Assembly (NCBI RefSeq): GCF_016909015.1
Contig: NZ_JAFBFA010000006.1
Coordinates: forward strand, 124,001-188,000
Direction of reading: 5' to 3'
DNA: 64,000 nt
Source of the DNA: Gracilibacillus alcaliphilus
GTDB lineage: Bacteria; Bacillota; Bacilli; Bacillales; Amphibacillaceae
Below, in pieces: positions 8,501-17,342 of the stretch. Position numbers and translations under genes: made by a program. Position 1 is the first letter of the stretch. The number at the start of each line of letters is the position of its first letter. The notes beneath the pieces were generated by a model. The model was not told the DNA's origin. It did not search any database and was given only the letters and a program-made list of their open reading frames with translations.

Positions 8501-10201
8501 ATGAGAAAACTAAAGCAACTCTTACGGGATATAGATGGAAAAAGCTACAAGGCATATAAACAATTAAAAGGAAGCTATCACTTCCAGTCTTATCAAATAA
8601 CTATAGATTATGTGCAAGGAGATCCGTTTGCAGCACCGTCAAAAATAAGGGTGATCATCCCGCAAAGTAAGCGCCCGTTGAAACGCCAATGGATTGACAA
8701 TAAGCAGCGAAATATATATGTGTCTGACCGTATTGCCAGATCTGTAGCAAAGGAAATAGAAGATCAATCAAGCAAGGTAAGGGGATCTGGCAAAAGTGGA
8801 CTGATCTTGATTGATAAACCAGGTCAAGAAATTATCGAACGGACAGCTGTTCAAATGAAACAAAAAGAGACGGTGATCTGTTTGTCTATCGGATTACCTG
8901 CCAGTGGCAGACGGGTGTTAGGCAGAGAAGCAGAGAAACTGTTTTTTCAAATGATACCAGCAATTATCAAAAAAGGTTTCTTTTCCATAAGTGAAGCCAT
9001 ATTGGAGGAGAGTGCCCAGCTTGCTGATCAGCATACTGCGATCAGAGAGGCAATGATTAAGCATAACTGGATCGCCTTTATTGCGGATGGCGCTATTCTG
9101 CCAAGGGTCAGCGGTGTCAGCAATCGACCTTTGAAACAGGCTGTCCCCTTTAAAAGTCCCAGCACTGACCGAGTGGAATTAATGATCCCGCACCGTGATG
9201 AGCCCATGACGGGCATGGCAATAAAGCCGGGGATCAATCTGATTGCAGGCGGAGGTTACCATGGAAAGAGTACATTACTGCAAGCATTGGAACGAGGAGT
9301 CTACCATCATATTCGCGGTGATGGACGAGAATATGTTCTTACTGACCCGAGTGCAGTAAAGATCCGTGCGGAAGATGGACGGCAAGTAACTGCTGTCGAT
9401 ATCTCGCCTTTTATTAATGACTTGCCACATGGCCAAGATACAACGGCCTTCTCCACAGAAAATGCGAGTGGAAGTACATCACAGGCGGCAAATGTAGTCG
9501 AAGCTATAGAGGCAGGTGCCAGCACCTTATTAATTGACGAAGATACAAGTGCCACCAATTTTATGATCCGTGATGCACGTATGCAGGCTTTAGTGAGTCA
9601 GGAAAAAGAACCGATTACGCCATTTATTGATCAGATCCAGCAGTTAAGAGATCAATTACATGTCTCCGCCATTATTGTAATGGGGGGATCTGGAGATTAT
9701 TTTGATGTAGCTGATGAAGTGTGGATGATGGATCATTATCTGGCTTACAATGTGACGGCAAAGGTCAGCGAAATTGCCAAAAAACACCCCATCTCTCGCC
9801 AAGCAAGTAAGCACTCTAACATCAAACAGCAAAATAAGCGGATCTTTTTGCCTGAAAGTTTATCTTTAAACAAAGGTAAGAAAAAACAAGTGCAGGCTAA
9901 GGCACTAGATACTATTGTAATGGGTAGAACCGAAATTCAGCTGCAATATGTGGAACAGCTTGTTGATGCTTCGCAAACAAGGGCGATTGCCGAGATATTG
10001 CGATATCTAGAGTCACATAACGTGCTACAACGGAAGCAGAGTTTATCGGAGTTATTGGACGATATCGAACAGATCATAGATCGATCGGGGTTGGCTGCCT
10101 TTGCGCCCTTCCCGGATCAACACCCAGGTGAGTTAGCACGTCCACGCCGTTCAGAAATAGCTGCTTGTTTGAATCGGATGCGGACAGCGAAGATTATGTA
10201 A
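8501..10201 (+). CDS. ABC-class ATPase domain protein (PF09818-type)
   Basis: A 566-residue cytoplasmic protein resembling the family annotated as predicted ATPase of the ABC class. The Walker A-like GGGYHGKST lies near residues 249-257, and LLIDEDTSATNFMIRD near 345-360 gives the Walker B. The family lacks transmembrane segments and its physiological role is not established. The start ATG at 8501 has AAAGAGGGG about 12 nt upstream. It is monocistronic here, with QueG following after about 100 nt that include a copy of a dispersed repeat. Length and motif order match the family; function beyond ATP binding cannot be inferred. Confidence 0.85.
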   Translation: MRKLKQLLRDIDGKSYKAYKQLKGSYHFQSYQITIDYVQGDPFAAPSKIRVIIPQSKRPLKRQWIDNKQRNIYVSDRIARSVAKEIEDQSSKVRGSGKSGLILIDKPGQEIIERTAVQMKQKETVICLSIGLPASGRRVLGREAEKLFFQMIPAIIKKGFFSISEAILEESAQLADQHTAIREAMIKHNWIAFIADGAILPRVSGVSNRPLKQAVPFKSPSTDRVELMIPHRDEPMTGMAIKPGINLIAGGGYHGKSTLLQALERGVYHHIRGDGREYVLTDPSAVKIRAEDGRQVTAVDISPFINDLPHGQDTTAFSTENASGSTSQAANVVEAIEAGASTLLIDEDTSATNFMIRDARMQALVSQEKEPITPFIDQIQQLRDQLHVSAIIVMGGSGDYFDVADEVWMMDHYLAYNVTAKVSEIAKKHPISRQASKHSNIKQQNKRIFLPESLSLNKGKKKQVQAKALDTIVMGRTEIQLQYVEQLVDASQTRAIAEILRYLESHNVLQRKQSLSELLDDIEQIIDRSGLAAFAPFPDQHPGELARPRRSEIAACLNRMRTAKIM

Positions 10202-10223
10202 TAAAGTATCGGTGTTGCAACAC

Positions 10224-10278
10224 GATGTTGCGAACTTAACCGATGATGGCCCTTTTTACCGAACTTTTTGAACACGCA
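10224..10278 (+). repeat. Dispersed intergenic repeat, copy A (upstream of queG)
   Basis: Bases 10224-10249 match 17416-17441 at 22 of 26 positions. After an 11-nt gap both copies continue with GAACTTT(T)TGAACACGC. Copy A ends about 20 nt before the queG start codon. See also 17367-17470 and 46731-46766. Confidence 0.65.
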
Positions 10279-10298
10279 CTTATAGAAAAGAGGTGAGT

Positions 10299-11441
10299 AT
10301 GCTGGCATACCAATCATTGAAACAAGAACTGATTCAGTATAGTAAGGAAATTGGGATTGATCAAATCGGCTTTGCTAGTGCAGATGACTTTGCCGAATTA
10401 AAGTCAAGGCTGCAGGAACAACAAGAAGCAGGTTATGCCTCTGGGTTTGAGAAAGGTACGATAGAGGAACGGACCGAGCCGAATCGATTAATGCCAGGAG
10501 CGGAATCAATTATCGCTATTGCACTTGCTTATCCTACGAGATTGAAAAATGATGTCAAGAGTGGCAAGGGAAATCGCAGAGGCATGTTTTGCCGTGCTTC
10601 ATGGGGGACAGATTATCATCTCGTTTTACAAGAAAAACTTTCCCAATTGACAAATTTTTTGACAGAACGGGTGCCAGGCTTTTCCTCGCTTTCGATGGTG
10701 GATACCGGCGAATTATCTGATCGGGCAGTCGCAGAGCGCGCCGGTATTGGATTTAGTGCCAAAAATACATTTATTATTTCGCCGCAATTTGGTTCGTATA
10801 TTTATTTGGGCGAAATGATCACGAATATCCCCTTTACACCAGATAAGCCGCTTGCTGAAGGATGTGGAAGCTGTACCAAATGTCTGGATGCTTGTCCAAC
10901 TGGTGCCCTAGTGGAACCAGGCCGCTTAAATGCTCAACAATGTTTGGCGTTCTTAACCCAGACAAAAGGCTTTTTACCAGATGAACATCGAGATAAGCTG
11001 GGGAATTTTATTTATGGGTATGAAACTTGTCAGGTAGTATGTCCATACAACAGAGGTGTCGACTATCATCACCATGAACAATTTGAACCAGACCCTGATT
11101 TAGTTAAACCGCGGTTACTCGATTTATTAACTATTTCCAACCGGGAATTTAAGCGTAAATTTGGAAAAATGTCAGGTTCGTGGCGAGGCAAGAAACCAAT
11201 TCAACGTAATGCCATTATTGCCCTTGCTCATTATAAGGAAGTAGCAGCAGTCGATCAGCTAATTGATTTAATGCAGCATGATCCACGACCAGTAATCAGG
11301 GGAACAGCCGCCTGGGCGTTAGGGAAAATTGGTGAACCAAGCGGAATTGCTGCCATTAGAGAAGCTATGGAAACAGAGCAGGAGCAAGAAGTGCTGGCTG
11401 AAATGAGAAAGGGACTAGCCTATCCGCAGAAAGTAGAATAA
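10299..11441 (+). CDS. queG: Epoxyqueuosine reductase
   Basis: A 380-residue cobalamin-dependent reductase catalysing the last step of queuosine synthesis in tRNA (epoxyqueuosine to queuosine) in the cytoplasm. The ferredoxin-like cluster CGSCTKCLDACPTGA (about residues 189-203) and the later CQVVCPYN give the two 4Fe-4S centres. VDTGELSDRAVAERAG upstream is typical of QueG, and C-terminal HEAT-like repeats (about 310-380) assist tRNA binding. GTG at 10293 lies inside the AAAGAGGTGAG ribosome site, so ATG at 10299 is chosen. It is followed by the alkylguanine methyltransferase gene after about 50 nt, possibly one transcript. Confidence 0.95.
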   Translation: MLAYQSLKQELIQYSKEIGIDQIGFASADDFAELKSRLQEQQEAGYASGFEKGTIEERTEPNRLMPGAESIIAIALAYPTRLKNDVKSGKGNRRGMFCRASWGTDYHLVLQEKLSQLTNFLTERVPGFSSLSMVDTGELSDRAVAERAGIGFSAKNTFIISPQFGSYIYLGEMITNIPFTPDKPLAEGCGSCTKCLDACPTGALVEPGRLNAQQCLAFLTQTKGFLPDEHRDKLGNFIYGYETCQVVCPYNRGVDYHHHEQFEPDPDLVKPRLLDLLTISNREFKRKFGKMSGSWRGKKPIQRNAIIALAHYKEVAAVDQLIDLMQHDPRPVIRGTAAWALGKIGEPSGIAAIREAMETEQEQEVLAEMRKGLAYPQKVE

Positions 11442-11489
11442 GGGATGGAGATGGTTCACATGACGAAATGAATGAGTAGAGGAGAAGTA

Positions 11490-12011
11490 ATGGATTGTAT
11501 TTACTATGTCAACTATACATCACCAATAGGTCCGCTAGTGTTACTCAGCTATCAAGGTCATTTGATCTATGTAAAATACGGCAGTATGGAAAGTTCCAAG
11601 GATAAGTTAACAGCTTGGTGCAACCGGCATCAACTCCCGGTCAGGTTTGTCGAATCAACAGAGACTTTAGCTCAGGTTATTAAGCAATTAGATGAATATT
11701 TTGCGCAAAAGCGAACAACTTTTTCCATTCCTTATCAGCTATATGGTACCCCTTTTCAAAAAAAGGTGTGGCAGGCATTAGCTACTGAGGTGACATATGG
11801 CAATACTTGTACCTATCAAGATATTGCGGTTGCGGTCTCATCACCTAAGGCAGTCAGGGCAGTCGGTGGGGCGAATAACAAGAATCCAATTTCGATTATC
11901 TTGCCTTGTCACCGCGTGATTGGAAAGAATGGCAAACTAGTTGGGTATGGGGGAGGAATGGACAAAAAACAGTACCTTCTAAACCTTGAACAGCATAAAA
12001 AAAGAAGGTAA
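11490..12011 (+). CDS. ogt: Methylated-DNA--protein-cysteine methyltransferase
   Basis: A 173-residue suicide DNA repair enzyme that moves the O6-alkyl group of guanine to its own cysteine. The active-site motif LPCHRVIG (Cys140) is intact. The preceding winged-helix DNA-binding part, GTPFQKKVWQAL...TYQDIA, and the arginine-finger region PKAVRAVGGANNKNP are canonical. An in-frame ATG 18 nt upstream overlaps the ribosome site AGAGGAGAAG, so ATG at 11490 is preferred. It lies just after queG and ends at an intrinsic terminator overlapping its stop codon. The short form without an Ada domain indicates a constitutive Ogt-type enzyme. Confidence 0.94.
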   Translation: MDCIYYVNYTSPIGPLVLLSYQGHLIYVKYGSMESSKDKLTAWCNRHQLPVRFVESTETLAQVIKQLDEYFAQKRTTFSIPYQLYGTPFQKKVWQALATEVTYGNTCTYQDIAVAVSSPKAVRAVGGANNKNPISIILPCHRVIGKNGKLVGYGGGMDKKQYLLNLEQHKKRR

Positions 12012-12030
12012 ACAGAGCCTTCTTTTTTTT
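11999..12030 (+). terminator. Intrinsic terminator after ogt
   Basis: AAAGAAGG (12001-12008) pairs with CCTTCTTT (12018-12025), followed by more T. The stem overlaps the end of the ogt coding region. Confidence 0.75.
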
Positions 12031-12051
12031 ATATATATGAACAGTTATATC

Positions 12052-12210
12052 TTATCCCTCTTCTTGGTTGGAATCTTCGCTTGAATCAGGAGCTTTTTCT
12101 AATGGGGGCGGTGTTTGATTATTATGCTGCTGTTGTCCGGCACCCATGCACCCACTTAAACCACCAAGCATTAATGTGGATATGCTTAACATCGCTAACC
12201 ACTTCTTCAT
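12052..12210 (-). CDS. Small putative lipoprotein
   Basis: A 52-residue protein beginning MKKWLAMLSISTLMLGG with lipobox LSGC (Cys21), followed by a short hydrophilic tail rich in Gln, Pro, Asp and Glu. ATG at 12210 is preceded by GAGGATTTTA, a good ribosome site, and the stop TAA is at 12052-12054. The signal plus lipobox make this a credible small surface lipoprotein anchored on the outer face of the membrane. No family is recognised. It is transcribed toward ogt and probably shares the hairpin near 12000. Confidence 0.75.
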   Translation of the reverse strand: MKKWLAMLSISTLMLGGLSGCMGAGQQQHNNQTPPPLEKAPDSSEDSNQEEG

Positions 12211-12432
12211 TAAAATCCTCCTCATTCGTTATTCATTACATACATACCCTAATTGTCAGTGAAGTAATCATCTTCTGGGAAAATATTTTTCTTCTTTTAA
12301 TTAAGTAATTCTCAGAAAATCTTAAAGAGAGTCATATCAGGGTTTACTAGATGAATAAAATAGAAGGAGTTATGTGCTCGCTAGGTTATGAGATGTGATA
12401 AGTCACAGTTCTAACGAGAGGAGGGCTACAAG

Positions 12433-13257
12433 ATGACGGAATGGAATCTTGTGAAAACTTATTGGGAAGACAACATCGCCAAGTATCTGTCACCAACCTT
12501 TCTTCTTCATCAAAAACACCATAAACGTACGAAGCATCTAGTCGTTAAGGCAGAACAACAAGATCTGATTAGACAAGAAAAGCAAACGACAATTCCTTAT
12601 CAGCTGCATATTAAACTATTAATAGAAGATCTTGATGATTATTATCATGAGGAATGGAGACAGCAGCGAATTGCTCGTTTTGAAGAAGGCTGGTTGCTGG
12701 ATGATCATCCAGTAGCACGTACAATTAGTGATAATTTACCGCGTGTTCAAGCAAATCCGTTAGAAACCCGTTTTGTTTATGACCGTAGAGCTGCTGTGCG
12801 ATATGCGGAAAGATGGTGGAATAGTGCCAATCCGGCATATCATTATTTTGAAGAGAACGATTGTACCAATTATGTGTCTCAATGTTTAAAGGCTGGCGGT
12901 ATTCCTATGCATGGCATGCCTAATCGGTCAGAGGGATGGTGGTATGGCCAAGGAAGCTGGAGTTACAGCTGGGCAGTGGCTCATTCTTTTCGATGGTATC
13001 TGGCTGGGGCAGTGTCTAAATGGCAAGGAAGAGAAGTAAATCAAGCCAGTGAATTATCACCAGGTGATGTCATTTGTTATGACTTTGAAGGTAATGGCAG
13101 GTGGGATCATAATACAATCGTGGTTGCCAAGGACAGTCAGAATCAGCCATTGGTAAATGCCCATACCAATAACAGCAGAAATCGATTTTGGACTTATGAA
13201 GATTCAGCGGCATGGACACCGGCATGTGAGTATCTTTTTTTCCGGATTAGTGATTAG
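12433..13257 (+). CDS. Amidase-domain protein (amidase_6 type)
   Basis: A 274-residue protein whose C-terminal half (about 115-274) matches the putative amidase domain PF12671. It has RAAVRYAERWWNSANPAYHYF, then the nucleophile motif DCTNYVSQC, and the later GDVICYDFEGNGRWDHNTIVV with the catalytic His. The domain is related to NlpC/P60-CHAP-like papain-fold hydrolases acting on cell-wall peptides or amides. There is no signal peptide, and the N-terminal about 110 residues are charged and helical. The ribosome site GAGAGGAGGG precedes ATG 12433. It is a single gene with trmL downstream. The substrate is unknown. Confidence 0.85.
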   Translation: MTEWNLVKTYWEDNIAKYLSPTFLLHQKHHKRTKHLVVKAEQQDLIRQEKQTTIPYQLHIKLLIEDLDDYYHEEWRQQRIARFEEGWLLDDHPVARTISDNLPRVQANPLETRFVYDRRAAVRYAERWWNSANPAYHYFEENDCTNYVSQCLKAGGIPMHGMPNRSEGWWYGQGSWSYSWAVAHSFRWYLAGAVSKWQGREVNQASELSPGDVICYDFEGNGRWDHNTIVVAKDSQNQPLVNAHTNNSRNRFWTYEDSAAWTPACEYLFFRISD

Positions 13258-13328
13258 CTAAACGTGCAAAAGGGGGAGAGTATGATATAATAGCAAAGGT
13301 TAAATAGCGATAGTTGAGGTGAGAAAGA

Positions 13329-13802
13329 TTGGCAATACATGTTGTACTATATCAACCAGAAATCCCAGCTAATACGGGCAATATCGCCAGAACCTGTCTT
13401 GCGACAAATGTGCATTTACATTTGATTCGGCCTTTGGGTTTTTCCACAGACGATAAGATGTTGCGTCGGGCGGGGCTAGATTATTGGCATGATGTTCAAA
13501 TTCATTACTATGATTCCATCAATGAATTATATCAAACATATGACAATGGGGATTTTTATTATATTGAAAACTTTGGTACAAAATATTATTCTGATTTTGA
13601 TTTTAGCAATACAGAAAAAGAATTATTCTTTGTATTTGGACGAGAGACAAATGGTATACCAAAAGAATTATTAATCGGTAAAGAAGACCGTTGTCTGCGC
13701 CTGCAAATGACTGATAAGGTACGGTCTCTGAATTTATCGAATACAGCTGCTATTGTTATATATGATGTATTAAAACAGCAGGGATTTCCTGGATTACATT
13801 AG
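13329..13802 (+). CDS. trmL: tRNA (cytidine(34)-2'-O)-methyltransferase
   Basis: A 157-residue SPOUT-class methyltransferase that 2'-O-methylates the wobble base of tRNA-Leu isoacceptors using S-adenosylmethionine. It shows the family N-terminus VLYQPEIPANTGNIARTC, the middle motif FVFGRETNGIPKELL, and the C-terminal knot RSLNLSNTAAIVIYDVLKQQ. Length equals that of Bacillus CspR/TrmL. The start is TTG at 13329 behind GAGGTGAGAAAGA. A long GC-rich hairpin at 13863-13897 follows. Confidence 0.95.
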   Translation: MAIHVVLYQPEIPANTGNIARTCLATNVHLHLIRPLGFSTDDKMLRRAGLDYWHDVQIHYYDSINELYQTYDNGDFYYIENFGTKYYSDFDFSNTEKELFFVFGRETNGIPKELLIGKEDRCLRLQMTDKVRSLNLSNTAAIVIYDVLKQQGFPGLH

Positions 13803-13862
13803 ATCAAGGTAGCGGTCTATTCTGTATTTATCCGCTTCATTAAATAAAACGGGAAAGGCTGT

Positions 13863-13899
13863 GATGGAGCGGACAAACTTTGGTTTGCTGCTCCATCTT
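13863..13899 (+). terminator. Hairpin terminator after trmL
   Basis: GATGGAGC (13863-13870) pairs with GCTCCATC (13890-13897), with extra inner pairing CAAAC/GTTTG. Only a short T tract follows. It lies between the convergent trmL and phosphoesterase genes. Confidence 0.55.
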
Positions 13900-13949
13900 T
13901 GTACTCAAAAACGCTTCATTGAAATCCCCTCATATTTTCCTGACTATAC

Positions 13950-14672
13950 TTAGCCATTCTGTGCCGTTTGTATAATTTTCTGCATAAAGGTGGCATTGGG
14001 ATAGTGAACGTCTTCATATTGTTTACAGACTGTTTCGATTGGATAAGATACCCTTATTTGTTGCACATTTAATTGATTATTTTCGATATCAAGGAGGACA
14101 TATGAGGCCTTGGGGATGCCGTCAAATGGTAATCCGACACTGCCTAAATTAACAATTGTTTTGCCTGCAATTGTTCGCTGGTAAGATCTATGGATATGCC
14201 CGTATAGGTAAAGGTCGGCTTCTTCATTTAAAGTTAAACTTTCTAATAGATCATGGTCTGATCCGTCTGGAGTAATGACATCAAAGAGACTGTTCGGTGT
14301 TGCATGAAAGGCATGAATCTTTATGTTTTCTACAGATAAACTCAGTTCCGTAGGTAAGTTATCCAGATAGCTAATTTCTTCTTCTGATAATTGGTCTCTA
14401 GCCCATGCTTGTTCTGTTTGCATGGTAGCTAATGCTTGGTCAGGAACCTCTCCTGAACGCACACCCCTGACGATCCATTGATCTGCATTTCCTTTAATCA
14501 CATCGGTTTGTAAGGAACGAATCCATTGAATACATTTTGCGGGTTCCGGACCACGATAGGCAAGGTCACCCAGTACGATAATTCGGTCGACCTTCTTCCT
14601 TTCGATATCTTGTAAAACCGCTTCTAAAGCAATAGCATTTCCATGAATATCTGATAGGAATGCAATTCTCAT
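13950..14672 (-). CDS. Metallophosphoesterase (calcineurin-like, MJ0936/YfcE type)
   Basis: A 240-residue cytoplasmic phosphodiesterase or phosphatase. The dinuclear metal-site motifs are in order: DIHGN near residue 7, GDLAYRGP near 36, GNADQW near 63, HATP near 126 and GHIHRSY near 160. This layout is that of YfcE/MJ0936-type phosphodiesterases; physiological substrates are generally unknown. A GTG three codons upstream lies within the AGAGGTG ribosome site, so ATG at 14672 is preferred. It is divergent from the YwnF-like gene. Confidence 0.9.
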   Translation of the reverse strand: MRIAFLSDIHGNAIALEAVLQDIERKKVDRIIVLGDLAYRGPEPAKCIQWIRSLQTDVIKGNADQWIVRGVRSGEVPDQALATMQTEQAWARDQLSEEEISYLDNLPTELSLSVENIKIHAFHATPNSLFDVITPDGSDHDLLESLTLNEEADLYLYGHIHRSYQRTIAGKTIVNLGSVGLPFDGIPKASYVLLDIENNQLNVQQIRVSYPIETVCKQYEDVHYPNATFMQKIIQTAQNG

Positions 14673-14726
14673 GATTATCACCTCTTAAATTATGATAAAT
14701 GAAATAGTTGCTATAAAGCAAAGGTT

Positions 14727-14756
14727 TTGACGAAGCGGCTTATACGGGCATATAAT
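14727..14756 (+). promoter_or_regulatory. Sigma-A promoter of the YwnF-like gene
   Basis: TTGACG (14727-14732), 18-nt spacer, then a perfect TATAAT (14751-14756), about 40 nt before the start codon at 14797. Confidence 0.7.
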
Positions 14757-14796
14757 AAAATAGTAACGTATTTTAGACTATTGGGGGATGTATAGT

Positions 14797-15234
14797 ATGT
14801 TCTCTTACTTTGCGAAAGATCTTCCTATATTTGTAAAGACAGAGTTGGAACGTTTATTTGAGAAACTATCACCATTGATGAGGAAAAATGCAAAATATCG
14901 AATTTTTTCCTTGCCATTACTGTTTATATCTATCTTAAATTTGCTGTTTTGGTTGTTTATTGGTGGATTAGATAGAGGTTTATTGATTGTTTACGCATTA
15001 ATTGCAGCGATCGGTCTTGCCTTATACAAGGAATCCAGTTATATTAAGAAACAAATCAGTGCCATTGAGAAAGAACATATAGTGAACCGTATTCAAACTA
15101 GTGATATTATCAATGACTATAAGAAAAAGGACTATCTTTCCATGCTGGAAACACAGCCGAGAATGAGATTGCACACATTTTTGCAATTCTTAACAGAAGA
15201 AAATGAGCGAAAAAGCAGAATGCAAGATTCATAG
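14797..15234 (+). CDS. YwnF-like (DUF5392) small membrane protein
   Basis: A 145-residue protein: amphipathic N-terminus, two hydrophobic segments (about 38-56 and 62-78), then a charged helical C-terminal half with YKKKDYLSMLETQPRMRLHTFLQFL. It resembles the uncharacterised YwnF/DUF5392 proteins of Bacillaceae; that assignment is from memory of the family and is moderate. ATG at 14788 abuts GGGGG and is too close to it, so ATG at 14797 (9-nt spacing) is chosen. A promoter lies at 14727-14756 and a terminator at 15245-15283, so it is a complete single-gene unit. Confidence 0.75.
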   Translation: MFSYFAKDLPIFVKTELERLFEKLSPLMRKNAKYRIFSLPLLFISILNLLFWLFIGGLDRGLLIVYALIAAIGLALYKESSYIKKQISAIEKEHIVNRIQTSDIINDYKKKDYLSMLETQPRMRLHTFLQFLTEENERKSRMQDS

Positions 15235-15244
15235 CAAAAAGTCT

Positions 15245-15283
15245 ACACACATCTAAACTAAAATGATTTAGGTGTGTTTTTTA
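15245..15283 (+). terminator. Intrinsic terminator after the YwnF-like gene
   Basis: ACACATCTAAA pairs with TTTAGGTGTGT (one G-U pair), followed by TTTTT. It lies directly after the stop codon region. Confidence 0.8.
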
Positions 15284-15355
15284 TGCAATCATAGAAAGGC
15301 TGCGATCTCCAGCATGTTTTTGAGTAAAATGACAGAATAGGAGGAAGAATAGGTT

Positions 15356-15688
15356 ATGAATGAATTATGTATGTGTGAGACAACAACAGTTTATCGATTA
15401 GAGGCCGATTATGAGGCAAGTCCCATCTGGTGTGCTGACTGCAGCTGTAATATAGAAATAGAGGCTATTCTTATGGATAAACAATTGAAACAGTTGTTAA
15501 CAGAATGGGCCAGTGAGTATGGGGAATGGTTTGATTGGGTAAACGACCAGCTGAAAGCAGGCGCTGCAGAGCGAGAAGCAGCTCATAATAAGCAGGGCGA
15601 GCAGCTATTAAAACAGTTACAAGAGACGCATCCAATGTTTCAAACAGCTACTTTTTCGCCAGCGACACTAACAAAGGTATATATATAA
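15356..15688 (+). CDS. Hypothetical cysteine-containing small protein
   Basis: A 110-residue acidic cytoplasmic protein with good ribosome site AGGAGGAAGAATAGG before ATG 15356. The N-terminal third contains MCMC-like and WCADCSCN cysteine clusters (about residues 5-31), which could form a zinc or metal knuckle. The rest is helical and charged (WASEYGEWFDWVNDQLKAG). No family is recognised. It lies between the YwnF-like gene and an atypical response regulator, each with separate transcription signals. Confidence 0.75.
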   Translation: MNELCMCETTTVYRLEADYEASPIWCADCSCNIEIEAILMDKQLKQLLTEWASEYGEWFDWVNDQLKAGAAEREAAHNKQGEQLLKQLQETHPMFQTATFSPATLTKVYI

Positions 15689-15763
15689 ACAGCATGCCTT
15701 AGTAGATAGAATCCACAATAAGTTATATTAAAAGGCTGTATATATTTTTTATACAATATTTTG

Positions 15764-15792
15764 TTGTTTAAATAGTTCAAAAGTATTATAAT
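15764..15792 (+). promoter_or_regulatory. Sigma-A-like promoter of the response regulator gene
   Basis: TTGTTT (15764-15769), 17-nt spacer, perfect TATAAT (15787-15792), about 50 nt before the start codon at 15843. Confidence 0.6.
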
Positions 15793-15842
15793 AAAAGGAG
15801 TGATTATTACATAAAAAGAATGGATTCGAGGATGTGAAAGAA

Positions 15843-16508
15843 ATGAAACAGAAGGTTATCATTGGAGAAGCACAGAAATTATTTAAAGAGATGATTACTA
15901 GTATTGTAGGAGAAATTGATCAGTTTCAAGTAATTGGCACAATGGAAAACAGTCAAGAAATCATTGACTTTATAAAACAAAAACAAGTTCAGCCTTCGTT
16001 AGCGATTATAAATGTTGAGCTTTTACAAGGACAAGGGATTCAGTGCCTTACCTGCTTAAAGGAAGCATATCCAACTGTAAAATTAGTGCTGTTATCAGAA
16101 GAAACTGAAGATACTGCCATTGATTCTATCTTAGCAACTGAAGCAAATGGCTATATTCAGAAAAACCTAGGTTTAGAAGAGTTTAAGGAAGTTCTTCAAT
16201 TTATTACAGCTGGCCATTTTGTAGCACCTGCATCATTTACTACCTATTTATCTGAGCGATTATGGCCATTTCTCCCAATGGAGCAGGTGCTTTCTTCTGA
16301 ACGTTTAGAAAGTAGGTTACAGCTGGATAATCCTCTCAGTCAAAGAGACATAGGGATTATTCGATTGATTCAAAGAGGTTGGACTAACAAAGTGATTGCT
16401 GAGAAATTAGGTGTCAGTGAAGGTACTGTTAAGAAAAGCCTGTCTCAGATTTATAAAGAATTAGCTGTAAAAAACCGTGTACAGTTACTGAAATTATTAA
16501 CAGAATAG
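15843..16508 (+). CDS. NarL/FixJ-type response regulator with atypical receiver domain
   Basis: A 221-residue DNA-binding regulator. The receiver-like domain (about 1-120) keeps the fold, but Asn57 (AIINVE) replaces the phospho-acceptor Asp, and the acidic pocket near residue 9 has a single Glu; the conserved Lys is retained (GYIQKN). The LuxR-type helix-turn-helix (about 165-215) is normal: LSQRDIGIIRLIQRGWTNKVIAEKLGVSEGTV read in segments. No sensor kinase gene is adjacent. It is therefore an orphan regulator probably acting without phosphorylation (inference). ATG 15843 is 10 nt after GAGG; the upstream GTG at 15834 is too close to that site. Confidence 0.85.
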   Translation: MKQKVIIGEAQKLFKEMITSIVGEIDQFQVIGTMENSQEIIDFIKQKQVQPSLAIINVELLQGQGIQCLTCLKEAYPTVKLVLLSEETEDTAIDSILATEANGYIQKNLGLEEFKEVLQFITAGHFVAPASFTTYLSERLWPFLPMEQVLSSERLESRLQLDNPLSQRDIGIIRLIQRGWTNKVIAEKLGVSEGTVKKSLSQIYKELAVKNRVQLLKLLTE

Positions 16509-16568
16509 CAAGACGTGCATCATTCAAGTTTACTGCCAAAGTAATCCAGAATGAATTTGTCCGTGTGG

Positions 16569-17342
16569 TCAAAAGTCAAAGATTTTTTGGCGGTATTCCC
16601 TCGGGGAAACAAGGTAGGTTTTCTTAAACACCCGATGAAAATAGGAATAGGAGCCGAATCCACAGTTTTGGGCAATGTTTTCTAAGGTCATCGTGGTGTA
16701 TTTCATCTGATTAATAGCAGTAGATAACCGAATAGACTGAGCATATTCAATAATGGTTTGACCTACATACTCCTTAAATAAATGCACACACCGCGATTCG
16801 CTTAAATTGCAAAAAGCAGCAATAGATTCAATTTTAAAGCCTTGCTTTGTGGCGTTTTCTTCAATATAACGCATCATTCTGGTAACAATATACGGACGAA
16901 ACGTGTCGGTTGACTTCTTATCAAGTGCTCGTTCTAATGAGACAAACAGTGCACTTAACAGGTGATAGGTCAACTCCCTGTTTCTTTCCATCTCTGGCCG
17001 GCGCTCTTCAATGATGAGATATTGCCATAGATTTAAAATTCCATCATCTAAGGCAATCTTCGAAAGGGTCGGGCTGTGTCGAAACCGTTCGCTAATTTCA
17101 TTACCCTCACAATATAAATGAAAATCTCCGCTTTGCTGTCCGTCAGATACATGAAGTTCATAACCTTCCCCTGGCTTAACGATTAGCAGATCTCCTTTTT
17201 CAATTGGATGAGTTTCCTCGTTTATGTTAATCGCCGCCTGACCTTCCACCTGTAACCGAAAAAGGTAAGAAGAATAGCGGGATTGATGTAGTGTATGAAA
17301 TAAATGGTTATGGTACGAGTATCCGCAAAAGTCAATTCTCAT
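16569..17342 (-). CDS. AraC-family transcriptional regulator
   Basis: A 257-residue regulator with an N-terminal cupin-like sugar-sensing domain (GDLLIVKPGEGYELH, about residues 50-70). A C-terminal double helix-turn-helix follows (about 155-257): IAAFCNLSESRCVHLFKEY and IAQNCGFGSYSYFHRVFKK, ending SPREYR. Upstream in-frame codons are ignored because AAAGGGAG sits correctly before ATG 17342. It is divergent from the ThuA/Gfo-Idh-MocA run starting at 17831 and is the natural candidate to control it (inference from position). The region between holds a dispersed repeat and a long-range inverted repeat. Confidence 0.9.
   Translation of the reverse strand: MRIDFCGYSYHNHLFHTLHQSRYSSYLFRLQVEGQAAININEETHPIEKGDLLIVKPGEGYELHVSDGQQSGDFHLYCEGNEISERFRHSPTLSKIALDDGILNLWQYLIIEERRPEMERNRELTYHLLSALFVSLERALDKKSTDTFRPYIVTRMMRYIEENATKQGFKIESIAAFCNLSESRCVHLFKEYVGQTIIEYAQSIRLSTAINQMKYTTMTLENIAQNCGFGSYSYFHRVFKKTYLVSPREYRQKIFDF

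Noticed and set aside
12081..12308. 75-codon plus-strand frame after ogt
   Set aside because: It is the antisense of a better-supported small lipoprotein gene (12052-12210) with lipobox and ribosome site, and has no ribosome site of its own.
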